Below, one piece after another: positions 1 through 8,473 of a stretch of 64,000 bases of DNA. A program made the position numbers and the translations under genes. The notes under the pieces are model-generated. The model was not told where the DNA came from. It saw nothing but the letters and a program-made list of their open reading frames with translations, and searched no databases. The stretch's first letter is position 1. Each line of letters opens with the position of its first letter. The stretch covers positions 434,001-498,000 of the forward strand of contig NZ_JANUCJ010000003.1 in assembly GCF_024807615.1 (NCBI RefSeq), written 5' to 3'. The stretch is from Tsukamurella ocularis. GTDB taxonomy: Bacteria; Actinomycetota; Actinomycetes; Mycobacteriales; Mycobacteriaceae.

Positions 1-2
1 CG

Positions 3-596
3 GAGCACGGCCTCAACACGTCGACGCTGACGGCGCGCGTCATCGCGTCGACGGGGGCCGACGTCTCGACCGCCCTCTCGGGTGCGGTCGGCGCACTGTC
101 GGGGCCGCTGCACGGCGGCGCACCGTCGCGCGTGCTGCCGATGCTCGACGAGGTGGTCCGCACCGACGACCCCCGCGGCGTGGTCACCACGCGGCTGGAC
201 CGGGGCGAGAAGATCATGGGCTTCGGCCACCGCATCTACCGCGCCGAAGACCCCCGCGCCGGGGTCCTGCGGTCGGTCGCGCGCGATCTGCAGGCGCCCC
301 GCTACGAGGCCGCCGCGGCGCTGGAGCGGGAGGCGAACGCCCTGTTCGCCGAGCGCCGGCCCGACCGCGCGATCTCGACGAACGTCGAGTTCTGGGCGGC
401 CGTCATCCTCGACTACGCGGGCGTTCCGCCGCGGATGATGCCCGCCATGTTCACCTGCGCGCGGACCGCCGGCTGGTGCGCGCACATCCTCGAGCAGAAG
501 CGCGCGAACAAGCTGATCCGACCGTCCGCCCAGTACACCGGGCACGGCCCGCGGCAGCCCGAAGACGTGCCCGGGTGGGACACCATTAGGATTTAG
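3..596 (+). CDS. citA: citrate synthase 2, C-terminal part (5' truncated by window edge)
   Basis: Condenses oxaloacetate and acetyl-CoA to citrate in the TCA cycle. The frame is open from base 3; the start lies outside the window, so about 197 C-terminal residues are seen. Family motifs are clear: the early EHG histidine, the SGPLHGGAP segment carrying the catalytic histidine, MGFGHRIYR with the substrate-binding His/Arg, and the late CARTAGWCAHILEQK helix. The neighbour 3 bp downstream is serC, the M. tuberculosis citA (Rv0889c)/serC neighbourhood. The family assignment is firm; which paralogue it is (CitA rather than GltA) is inferred from the synteny. Confidence 0.93.
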   Translation, partial: EHGLNTSTLTARVIASTGADVSTALSGAVGALSGPLHGGAPSRVLPMLDEVVRTDDPRGVVTTRLDRGEKIMGFGHRIYRAEDPRAGVLRSVARDLQAPRYEAAAALEREANALFAERRPDRAISTNVEFWAAVILDYAGVPPRMMPAMFTCARTAGWCAHILEQKRANKLIRPSAQYTGHGPRQPEDVPGWDTIRI

Positions 597-1724
<1,128 letters not shown>

Positions 1725-1749
1725 CGAATCGAACAACTACCCTTGCACC

Positions 1750-2544
1750 ATGCAGGAACTGCGGGTTGTGGGACTGGACGACGACGGGACGTCTGTGGTC
1801 TGCGAAGGCCCCGCGGGACGTTTCCGCCTGCCGATCGACGACACCTTGAAGGCGGCCGTGAGCGGTGAACTAGGAAGCGGCACCCAGACGGAGCTCGAGC
1901 TGGGCGCCGACCTCTCCCCGCGGGAGATCCAGGCTCGCATCCGCGCCGGCGCCACGATCGAGGAGATCGCGGAGTTCACGGGCGCCCCGAACCACCGGAT
2001 CAAGCGCTTCGCGGGTCCCGTGCTGCTGGAGCGTTCGCGTGCGGCGGAGATGGCGCAGCTCGCGCACCCCGTGCGCGGCGACGGCCCGATGCATGCCACC
2101 CTCGCCGAGGTGGTCCGCTCCGCGCTCGCCGAGCGCGGCCACGCCGACACCACGGAGTGGGACGCCTTCAAGGGCGCCGACAACCGCTGGGTGGTCGCGA
2201 TCAGCTGGAGCGTCGGCAAGTCGCGCAACCAGGCGCACTTCCGGTACGCGCCGGGCGCGCACGGCGGCACCGCCAGCCCCGTCGACGAAACGGCCCGCGG
2301 GCTGCTCGATCCCGACGCGCGGCAGGGCCTGCGAAGCATCGACCGGTCCTCCGACGAGCCGCTGCGCGCGGTGCCCGGCCCCGTCGCCCCCGGCCCCGTT
2401 GTGGAGGGCACCGTCGAGGAGCGTTCCGAGCGTCGTCCCGCCCAGGCCCCCGCGGCCGCGGCGGGCCAGCACGGACGCCGGCATCCGGAGATGCCCTCGT
2501 GGGAGGACGTGCTCCTCGGCGTCCGCGGCGGGAAGAACGGGTAG
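1750..2544 (+). CDS. sepH: septation protein SepH (DUF3071)
   Basis: Actinobacterial cell-division protein that binds FtsZ and stimulates its assembly (known for SepH of Streptomyces and mycobacteria). The N-terminal block MQELRVVGLDDDG is the family hallmark; residues about 55-100 hold the helix-turn-helix-like segment (LSPREIQARIRAG, NHRIKRFAGPV); the C-terminal third is a disordered Pro/Ala/Arg-rich tail ending in a conserved PSWEDVLLGVR motif. The start is supported by TACCCT at 1738-1743 followed by 6 bases and ATG, a leaderless promoter. Its place next to serC matches Rv0883c-Rv0884c. Confidence 0.93.
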   Translation: MQELRVVGLDDDGTSVVCEGPAGRFRLPIDDTLKAAVSGELGSGTQTELELGADLSPREIQARIRAGATIEEIAEFTGAPNHRIKRFAGPVLLERSRAAEMAQLAHPVRGDGPMHATLAEVVRSALAERGHADTTEWDAFKGADNRWVVAISWSVGKSRNQAHFRYAPGAHGGTASPVDETARGLLDPDARQGLRSIDRSSDEPLRAVPGPVAPGPVVEGTVEERSERRPAQAPAAAAGQHGRRHPEMPSWEDVLLGVRGGKNG

Positions 2545-2547
2545 GTC

Positions 2548-3282
2548 GTGGGCGCTACAGCTGCGACGCTCTGGTTCCTCGACGTCGCGGAGCCGAAGGG
2601 CATTCTCGCGATCGTCGGCAGGCCCGACGAGGCCGCGTCCCGCGCGATCGCCGAGCAGGTGCTCGGCGAGCCCGTCGTCGGGCGGCCCGAGTCCCTCGCT
2701 CGCGCCGCGGATCCGATGCCCGGCCACGTCTACGTGGCCGCCTGGGGCGGGCTGACCGTGATCACCCACGCGGGCCTGCGCGTGGACCGGCCGAGCGAGC
2801 TCGACGAGTCCTGGTGGAACCTGGTCCCCGCACACCGCTCGTTCCTGCTGGTCACGGCCCCGGAACGGGCCGTCGGCGGGTTCGCGCTGCGCGCCGACGG
2901 AGCACGCCAGCGATCCTTCTCCGCCCACCCCGTCGACATCCTCGAGGACGAGGGCCTGCCCGAGCTCTTCGAGGGGCCATTCTGGGCCGGCGAGCACCCG
3001 CTGTCGTACGCCGAGGGCGTCACCCCGGACCCGCGCGCCCTGCCCTTCCACCCGATGGAGTTCGCGGAGCAGGCCAACCGCGAGATGCTCGGCTTCCGCT
3101 ACACGCACCCGCTCGCGCCGACCGACCTCGACCCCGCCCGGATCCAGGTCATCGACTTCGTGCCCGCCTCCCAGGAGCAGGTCGTCCAGGCCCAGGCCGA
3201 CGGTGCGCCGCAGCCCCCGGTGGAGCAGCCGGACCCCGGCTACGAGGACCGCGGCAGGGTCCGCAGCTTCTTCGGTTTCTGA
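2548..3282 (+). CDS. conserved hypothetical protein (DUF6928-like)
   Basis: A soluble 244-residue protein of unknown role, beginning 3 bases after the sepH stop on a GTG and so probably cotranslated with it. The N terminus MGATAATLWFLDV followed by a region rich in short beta-strand-like hydrophobic runs resembles the DUF6928 family. That is a tentative match made by eye. There is no signal peptide, membrane segment or obvious catalytic motif. The C-terminal 45 residues are Gln/Pro-rich and end in the basic VRSFFGF. It is followed by the intergenic three-hairpin repeat at 3326. Confidence 0.7.
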   Translation: MGATAATLWFLDVAEPKGILAIVGRPDEAASRAIAEQVLGEPVVGRPESLARAADPMPGHVYVAAWGGLTVITHAGLRVDRPSELDESWWNLVPAHRSFLLVTAPERAVGGFALRADGARQRSFSAHPVDILEDEGLPELFEGPFWAGEHPLSYAEGVTPDPRALPFHPMEFAEQANREMLGFRYTHPLAPTDLDPARIQVIDFVPASQEQVVQAQADGAPQPPVEQPDPGYEDRGRVRSFFGF

Positions 3283-3325
3283 GCCGCTCCGGGGCGACGC
3301 ACAGCGGGACCGGCTGCGGGCAGAA

Positions 3326-3421
3326 CGGGTGCGTGAGGCCATCCGCACCCGAAATGCGCCGTCGCACCCGGCATGCAGGGTGCGACGGGGCGAATCGGGT
3401 GCGGGAGCACATCCGCACCCG
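3326..3421 (-). repeat. three-hairpin 96-bp intergenic repeat, copy A
   Basis: Reading on the minus strand, three 26-bp imperfect palindromes begin at 3421, 3386 and 3351, separated by 9-bp spacers (period 35). Each is built from the heptamer GGGTGCG and its complement CGCACCC. The same geometry and similar spacers occur at 14061 and 15174 on the plus strand. It sits between two convergent genes (stops at 3282 and 3519), so it could also act as a bidirectional terminator. The rest of 3283-3518 shows nothing else I recognise. Confidence 0.85.
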
Positions 3422-3518
3422 AATTGACTGCGGAGCGCTGTATCTCACGCAGCGCACGCGCACAGCGAGAGGTAACTGAGCAGGCATTATGCGCGGGGCG
3501 CATTGCTGTTCCGCGCGA

Positions 3519-4778
3519 CTACTGCTCCCCGCGCGCAGCCGCCTCCCCGACCGTCGCTCCCCGCAAGACCTCCGCGGCGGCGGACCGTCGGAGCGCGTAG
3601 GCGCCGCAGAGGGCGCAGGTGACGGCGGAGACCACGCCGCCCACGAGCAGCGGCGCGGCGGGGGTGGTCACGTCGGCGATGGCGCCGAGCAGCGGCGCAC
3701 CCAGGGGTGTCCCGCCGAGGAAGGCGAGCATGTAGATGCCCATCACGCGGCCTCGGTACTCGGGATCCACCGACAGCTGCATGATGCTCATCGCGGAGGT
3801 GGTGAAGGCCATCTGCAGCAGCCCGACGAGTGTCAGCAGCACTGCCACGAGCCAGAACCACGGCGCCAGCCCCGCCAGCACGGAAGCCACGCCGAAGGCG
3901 CAGCCGCCCACGAGGCAGGTCCGCAGCGACGCCATGCCCGTCCGCTTCGCGGCGAGCAGCGCCCCGGTGAGCGTGCCGACGGCGAGCAGCGTCGACAACA
4001 GGCCGTAGGCGTCGGCGCCCAACCCGAAGCCCTGGCGCGCCAGGAGCGAGAGCGCGAGCGGGAAGTTGATGCCGAAGGTGGAGACGAAGAAGACCGCGAT
4101 CATCACCAGCGCCAGCTCACGCCGCCGCCGCACGTAGGCGAAGCCGGCCCGCAGCTGCCCCCGCGCTCGCGGCACCGGCGGCGCGGGGAACAGCTCGCTC
4201 GCCCGCATCAGCAGCAGCGCCGCGACGATCGCGCCCGTGAACACCGCGTTCACCGCGAACACCCACCCCGTGCCCACCCCGGCGATGAGCAGGCCGGCGA
4301 TCGCCGGCCCCACGATCCGCGCGGCGTTGAAGACCATCGAATTCAGGCCGATGGCATTGGGCAGCAGCTCCGGCCCCACCATCTCGATCGTGAACGCCTG
4401 CCGGAAGGGCCCGGCGATCGCCGTCACGCAGCCGAAGACGAAGGCCAGCACGAAGACATGCCACAGCTGCACCACCCCGGTGAGCGTGAGCACCGCGAGC
4501 ACGGCCGCGCACGCCGCCGCGGCGGTCTGGGTGAACATGAGTACCCGGCGCTTGTCGTAGCGGTCGGCGAGCAGGCCCGCCCAGGCGGAGAGGAACAGCG
4601 TGGGCCCGAACTGCAGCGCCATCACCACGCCGAGCACCCAGCCGCGGCCGTGGGCGAGGTCGAGTACCAGCCAGTCCTCGGCGACGCGCTGCATCCACGT
4701 GCCCACCAGGCTGACCGCCTGACCGCCGGCCCAGAGTCGGTAGTTCCTCGTTCGCAGGGAAACGAAGACGCTCGGCAC
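3519..4778 (-). CDS. MFS transporter, enterobactin-exporter-like (EntS/MFS_3 type)
   Basis: A 419-residue integral membrane exporter with about 12 hydrophobic segments. It has the MFS_3 pattern: an N-terminal RNYRLWAGGQ motif, GTWMQRVAEDWLV in helix 1, and the loop 2-3 motif GLLADRYDKRRVL. The substrate is unknown. I chose the GTG at 4778 because TACTAT at 4791-4786 lies 7 bases upstream (leaderless) and the preceding open frame up to 5072 has no transporter character and overlaps the next gene. The C terminus faces repeat copy A. Confidence 0.87.
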   Translation of the reverse strand: MPSVFVSLRTRNYRLWAGGQAVSLVGTWMQRVAEDWLVLDLAHGRGWVLGVVMALQFGPTLFLSAWAGLLADRYDKRRVLMFTQTAAAACAAVLAVLTLTGVVQLWHVFVLAFVFGCVTAIAGPFRQAFTIEMVGPELLPNAIGLNSMVFNAARIVGPAIAGLLIAGVGTGWVFAVNAVFTGAIVAALLLMRASELFPAPPVPRARGQLRAGFAYVRRRRELALVMIAVFFVSTFGINFPLALSLLARQGFGLGADAYGLLSTLLAVGTLTGALLAAKRTGMASLRTCLVGGCAFGVASVLAGLAPWFWLVAVLLTLVGLLQMAFTTSAMSIMQLSVDPEYRGRVMGIYMLAFLGGTPLGAPLLGAIADVTTPAAPLLVGGVVSAVTCALCGAYALRRSAAAEVLRGATVGEAAARGEQ

Positions 4779-4813
4779 TCGTCCGATAGTAGTCCTAAGT
4801 TTTCCGGAGGGTC

Positions 4814-5095
4814 TCAGACCAGCCCGCTGGAGAGGGCCACGACGGCCGCGAGCCAGGCCATCACGATCGCCCCTACGAAGCCTGCGCAGAAGAACCGCAC
4901 CACCGGCCGCCGACGGTACGCCGACAGCACCGGCACGGCCCCCGCGGTGCCCAGCACGAGGAGGAACATCCCCAGCCATCGGTTGACCACCATCACCGCC
5001 ACGAACAGCCCGGAGAGCACGCCGCCGGCGAGCATCGCCACCACCGCAGCGACGGCGGTGCCGGTGATCCACGGGGTGTAGCGCGGCGCGGTCAT
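4814..5095 (-). CDS. small integral membrane protein (DUF2537-like)
   Basis: A 93-residue protein with three hydrophobic segments (residues about 10-35, 38-56 and 66-92), predicted to sit in the cytoplasmic membrane. No catalytic motif; function unknown. The size and N-terminal PRYTPWITG resemble actinobacterial DUF2537 proteins, a judgement by eye. Its ATG overlaps the stop of the upstream methyltransferase by 4 bases (ATGA), so the two are translationally coupled. It ends 36 bp before the MFS start. Confidence 0.8.
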   Translation of the reverse strand: MTAPRYTPWITGTAVAAVVAMLAGGVLSGLFVAVMVVNRWLGMFLLVLGTAGAVPVLSAYRRRPVVRFFCAGFVGAIVMAWLAAVVALSSGLV

Positions 5096-5898
5096 GTGCG
5101 GGTGCGCTCGTAGAGGGCCAGCGCCGCCGCGGTGGCGACGTTGAGGGAATCGGTGCGGCGCGACATGGGGATCCGCGCGCGCACGTCGGCCGCCGCCATC
5201 GTCGCGGGATCGAGGCCCGGCCCCTCCGCGCCCACCAGGTAGGCCACCCGTGCAGGACCGCCCGCCATCGCCGCGGCGACCGTCGCCTCCCCCGACGGGG
5301 TCAGCGCCACCGTCCGGAATCCGTGCTCCGCCAGCACGCCCAGCCCCGCATCCGGCCACCCGGTCGCGGGCAGGTGCGCGAAGGGCACCAGCAGCACGTG
5401 ACCCATGGACACCCGCACCGCGCGCCGGTAGAGCGGGTCCGAGCAGCGCGGCCCGAAGAGCACCGCGTCGGCACTCAGCCCCGCACCGTTGCGGAAAATC
5501 GAGCCCAGGTTCTCGTGGTCGTTGACGCCCTCGAGCACGACGACGGTGTGCGCACCGTCCAACAGCTCCCCCGCGTCGAGCGGCGCCGGCCGGCGGGCCG
5601 CGGCGAGCACCCCGCGGTTGAGATGGAAGCCCACCACCCGCGCCATGAGGTCCGCGGTCACGAGGTAGCGCGGCACGTCCGGCGCCAGTCCCTCCAGCCG
5701 CGCCAGCTTCGACTCGCCGCCCATGATCGCGTGCGGCACGAAGCGCGACGCCAGCATCCGCTCCACCACCGGCACACCCTCGGCGAGCACGACGCCGCGC
5801 GCGAGGTCGGGCCGCTTGTCCGCGGAGGACAGGTCGCGGAAGTCGCTGAGCCGCGGGTCATCCGCGTCGTGAATCGGATAAATCGGTTGCGCCGGCAC
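5092..5898 (-). CDS. TrmH/SpoU-family RNA 2'-O-methyltransferase
   Basis: SAM-dependent ribose methyltransferase of the SPOUT fold, likely acting on rRNA or tRNA, 268 residues. An N-terminal RNA-binding part (about 1-110) is followed by the SpoU domain with motif 1 (NDHENLGSIFRNG), motif 2 (LVGAEGPGL) and motif 3 (IPMSRRTDSLNVATA), which form the trefoil knot and SAM pocket. It corresponds in type to Rv0881. It starts on GTG; TAGGCT at 5910-5905 ends 6 bases upstream, a leaderless promoter diverging from the Eis-like gene at 5923. Confidence 0.92.
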   Translation of the reverse strand: MPAQPIYPIHDADDPRLSDFRDLSSADKRPDLARGVVLAEGVPVVERMLASRFVPHAIMGGESKLARLEGLAPDVPRYLVTADLMARVVGFHLNRGVLAAARRPAPLDAGELLDGAHTVVVLEGVNDHENLGSIFRNGAGLSADAVLFGPRCSDPLYRRAVRVSMGHVLLVPFAHLPATGWPDAGLGVLAEHGFRTVALTPSGEATVAAAMAGGPARVAYLVGAEGPGLDPATMAAADVRARIPMSRRTDSLNVATAAALALYERTRT

Positions 5899-5922
5899 CC
5901 CACCAGCCTAATATCGAACTAC

Positions 5923-7074
5923 GTGATCGAGATCCGTACCGCGACCGAAGCCGACTGGCCCGAGATGTACGCACAGGACGTGCACGCCTTCGGCTCCCCC
6001 TTCGAAGCCGACGCCGCACCGCTCCTCCGGCGCACCCTGGACCTGGACCGGTTCGTCGTGGCCCGCGACACCACCGACGGCACGCTCGTCGGCGTGGCGG
6101 GCTCCTTCGCGCTCACCCTGACGGTGCCGGGCGGCGCGCAGCTCGCCGCGCCCGGCGTCACCTGGGTCTCGGTGGCGCCCAGCCACCGCCGCATCGGAGT
6201 GCTGCGGACGATGATGGACGAGTTGCACTCCCGCTACCGGGCCGCCGGCAACGCCGTCGCGATCCTCACCGCGAGTGAGGGCACCATCTACGAGCGGTTC
6301 GGCTACGGCGTCGCGACCATCGTCGACGAGGTGACCATCGCCCGTCGCACCGCCCGGCTGCGCACCCCGCTCCCCGGTCCGCTGCGCACCCGCATCACCG
6401 ACGCCGTGGCCGCACGCGAAGCCGTCGAGGACCTGTACCGGCGGTGGCACGCCGCAACCCCGGGTTCGGTATCCGCGGAACAGTTCTGGGAGCTCTTCCA
6501 CGCCGACCCGGAGTGGGCGCGCTGGGGCGGCACGGCCCGCAGGCTGCTGCTGCACCCGGACGGCTACGTCGCCTACCGCGTGGACGAGAAGGATCGCGCG
6601 CAACTCGACGACGTCCGCGCCCTCACCGACGAGGCCACCGCCGACCTGTGGCAGACGGTCCTCGGGCTCGACACCTTCGACGAGGTGACCGCCGACCTGC
6701 CGCCGGACCATCCGCTGCGGGAGATGCTCGTCGACCCGCGCTCGGTGAAGGTCACCGACCACAAGGACCGGCTGTGGCTGGCCTTCCTCGACGTGCCCGC
6801 CGCCCTCGAGGCCCGGACCTACGAAAGCGACGGCGATGTCGTGCTGAGCGTGGACGGCACCGCGTACCGGCTCACGGTCGACGGCGGCATCGCGCGGTGC
6901 CGGACCACGGAAGAGGCACCGTCGGTCTCGCTGAGCGGGCCGACGCTCGCCGGGCTGTACCTCGGTGCGGTATCACCGAGCACCCTGGCCCGCGCCGGCC
7001 GGATCGCGGGAAACTGGAAGGCGCTGCGGATTTTCGTCACCGCGTGTCGACCGGAACTCGGGACCTCGTTCTGA
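5923..7074 (+). CDS. Eis-like GNAT N-acetyltransferase
   Basis: An acetyl-CoA-dependent N-acetyltransferase with the Eis architecture: a GNAT domain (about 1-150, acetyl-CoA loop at VAPSHRRIGVLRTMM), a second degenerate GNAT region, and a C-terminal sterol-carrier-like domain (about 290-383). The length of 383 is close to the roughly 400 of Eis. M. tuberculosis Eis acetylates aminoglycosides and DUSP16; the substrate here is unknown. The start is the GTG at 5923 because TAATAT at 5909-5914 ends 8 bases before it. The C-terminal carboxylate typical of Eis is the phenylalanine of GTSF. Confidence 0.88.
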   Translation: MIEIRTATEADWPEMYAQDVHAFGSPFEADAAPLLRRTLDLDRFVVARDTTDGTLVGVAGSFALTLTVPGGAQLAAPGVTWVSVAPSHRRIGVLRTMMDELHSRYRAAGNAVAILTASEGTIYERFGYGVATIVDEVTIARRTARLRTPLPGPLRTRITDAVAAREAVEDLYRRWHAATPGSVSAEQFWELFHADPEWARWGGTARRLLLHPDGYVAYRVDEKDRAQLDDVRALTDEATADLWQTVLGLDTFDEVTADLPPDHPLREMLVDPRSVKVTDHKDRLWLAFLDVPAALEARTYESDGDVVLSVDGTAYRLTVDGGIARCRTTEEAPSVSLSGPTLAGLYLGAVSPSTLARAGRIAGNWKALRIFVTACRPELGTSF

Positions 7075-7109
7075 ATTCGCCGACCGCCCCGATTCAATGA
7101 CGGATAAGG

Positions 7110-7144
7110 AACGGCCCTATCGGAATCACACCGATAGGGCCGTT
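7110..7144. terminator. bidirectional intrinsic terminator
   Basis: A perfect 14-bp stem (arms 7110-7123 and 7131-7144, left arm AACGGCCCTATCGG) with a 7-base loop lies between two convergent stops at 7074 and 7173. There is no long U-tract, as is usual in high-GC actinobacteria. It is the strongest hairpin terminator in the window. Confidence 0.88.
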
Positions 7145-7172
7145 CGATATTCGATCGAGAATCCGACGGGAT

Positions 7173-7613
7173 TCAGCTTTGCTTCTCTTCGGCGGCAATG
7201 AGGCCGTTGAGAATTCCCACCGCGTCACCGAGCGTCGCGCGCTGCTCGGGCGGCAGATCGTCGAGCTTGCCGCGCAGCCACGCCTCGCGCGCCGCGGCCT
7301 CGCCCGTGATGACCTGTTCGCCCTCGTCGGAGAGGCTGACGATCACCTGGCGGCCGTCGGTGGGGTGCGGGGCGCGCCGGACCAGCCCCAGGTCGGCGAG
7401 GGAGGCGATGACCCGGGTCATCGACGGCGGCTGCACGCGCTCGCGCGCCGCGAGTTGCCCGGGCGTGAGCGGCCCGTCGTTAGCAAGCGCGTTGAGCGCG
7501 GAGAGCTGCGTCAAAGAGACGAGCGAATCGCGACGCCGGCCGCGGAGGTGGCGGGCGAACCGCACGGTGGCGAGAGCGAGCTCTCCCGCCAGCCGATCGT
7601 CATTGTCAGTCAC
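7173..7613 (-). CDS. MarR-family transcriptional regulator
   Basis: A 146-residue winged-helix repressor-type regulator. The helix-turn-helix is at about 50-75 (LTPGQLAARERVQPPSMTRV), followed by the wing with the conserved DGRQVIVSLSDEG motif; it is expected to dimerise through its N- and C-terminal helices. It corresponds to Rv0880c. The start is placed at the GTG of 7613 because TACTCT at 7625-7620 lies 6 bases upstream and the resulting N terminus matches the family; an in-frame ATG at 7628 is the alternative. It diverges from the DUF2530-like gene, and the palindrome GCAATTGC between them may be an operator. Confidence 0.9.
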   Translation of the reverse strand: MTDNDDRLAGELALATVRFARHLRGRRRDSLVSLTQLSALNALANDGPLTPGQLAARERVQPPSMTRVIASLADLGLVRRAPHPTDGRQVIVSLSDEGEQVITGEAAAREAWLRGKLDDLPPEQRATLGDAVGILNGLIAAEEKQS

Positions 7614-7668
7614 GGCGTTAGAGTACATCTGACTACTGCAATTGCGCGCATGAACCCCGGGAGTAACG

Positions 7669-7938
7669 ATGAACCTTCAAGGGAACGAGCCGGGAAACAC
7701 CGTCACAGCACCCGAACTTCCCCGCGCCGCGACCGAGCCCCGGCCCGTCGTCATCGCCGGGACGATTGCGTTCGCAGTGGCCCTCGTCATCACCCTGCTG
7801 GCCCGCGGGACCTTCGGCGACGCATGGATCGTGTGCGCGTGCGGCGTCGGCGTCGGCGCGTTCGGGGCCACCGTCCTCACCCTGCAGCGGCGGGCGGCCC
7901 TGCGCGGCGATCGGGGAGCACAGCGCGGTCTCGTGTGA
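7669..7938 (+). CDS. small membrane protein (DUF2530-like)
   Basis: An 89-residue protein with two transmembrane segments (about 28-45 and 50-72) and a basic C-terminal tail. The RPVVIAGTIAFAVALV segment resembles the DUF2530 family, which has no known function. It is divergent from the MarR gene, a layout also seen in mycobacteria, so it may be a MarR target. Its last 62 bases overlap the 3' end of the convergent PAP2 phosphatase gene. Confidence 0.78.
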   Translation: MNLQGNEPGNTVTAPELPRAATEPRPVVIAGTIAFAVALVITLLARGTFGDAWIVCACGVGVGAFGATVLTLQRRAALRGDRGAQRGLV

Positions 7939-8473
7939 GCCGCAGCACACCCAGCCCCAGAGCGACCACGAGAGCGCCGATCGTCCACCCCGCCACCACG
8001 TCGAGCAGCCAGTGCGCGGCCAGGTACACCCGGCTCAGGCCGATGGCGAATGTTCCGACCAGCGCGGCCACCAACGGCCACCGTCGGCCCGTCAGCGCGT
8101 AGGCGGCCACGGCAAAGGTGCCGAGGACCACCATCGAGTTCAACGCGTGCCCGGACGGGAAGCTCTCCGACGAGATCACCACGAGCCGGGGCGGGAACGG
8201 CGGCCGCTCCCGCCCGAAGAGAGTCTTGAGCACGACCATCAGCCCTAGCCCGAACAACTGGGTCAGGCCGCAGTACAGCGCCCAGTCCGCTCGCCTGGAG
8301 CGCAGCAGCAGGTAGAGGAACCCGGCGATGCCGATCGCCCACATGGACGCGGTGTTCCCCACCGTCGTGATCGCGCGCATCACCGCGGTGAGCGCGTCCC
8401 CACGGATCGAGAGCATCCAGTCGAGCGCGCCCTGATCGACGGGGTTGGGCCATGCGTCGCCGTCGGTCACCAC
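7877..8473 (-). CDS. PAP2-family membrane phosphatase
   Basis: A membrane phosphatase for lipid phosphates such as undecaprenyl pyrophosphate or phosphatidic acid; the exact substrate is not predictable. All three PAP2 signature motifs are intact: KTLFGRERP, SFPSGH and SRVYLAAHWLLD, giving the catalytic histidines on the outer face. There are five to six hydrophobic segments in 198 residues. The start GTG at 8473 (or the adjacent GTG at 8470) follows TACAGT with 7 intervening bases. It slightly overlaps the sacsin-like gene upstream (stop at 8467). Confidence 0.9.
   Translation of the reverse strand: MVTDGDAWPNPVDQGALDWMLSIRGDALTAVMRAITTVGNTASMWAIGIAGFLYLLLRSRRADWALYCGLTQLFGLGLMVVLKTLFGRERPPFPPRLVVISSESFPSGHALNSMVVLGTFAVAAYALTGRRWPLVAALVGTFAIGLSRVYLAAHWLLDVVAGWTIGALVVALGLGVLRLTRDRAVLPDRRAGPPAAAG

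Noticed and set aside
3519-5072. N-terminal extension of the MFS gene up to 5072
   Set aside because: The extra 98 residues are Arg-rich, overlap the small membrane protein gene, and a leaderless -10 box points to GTG 4778.
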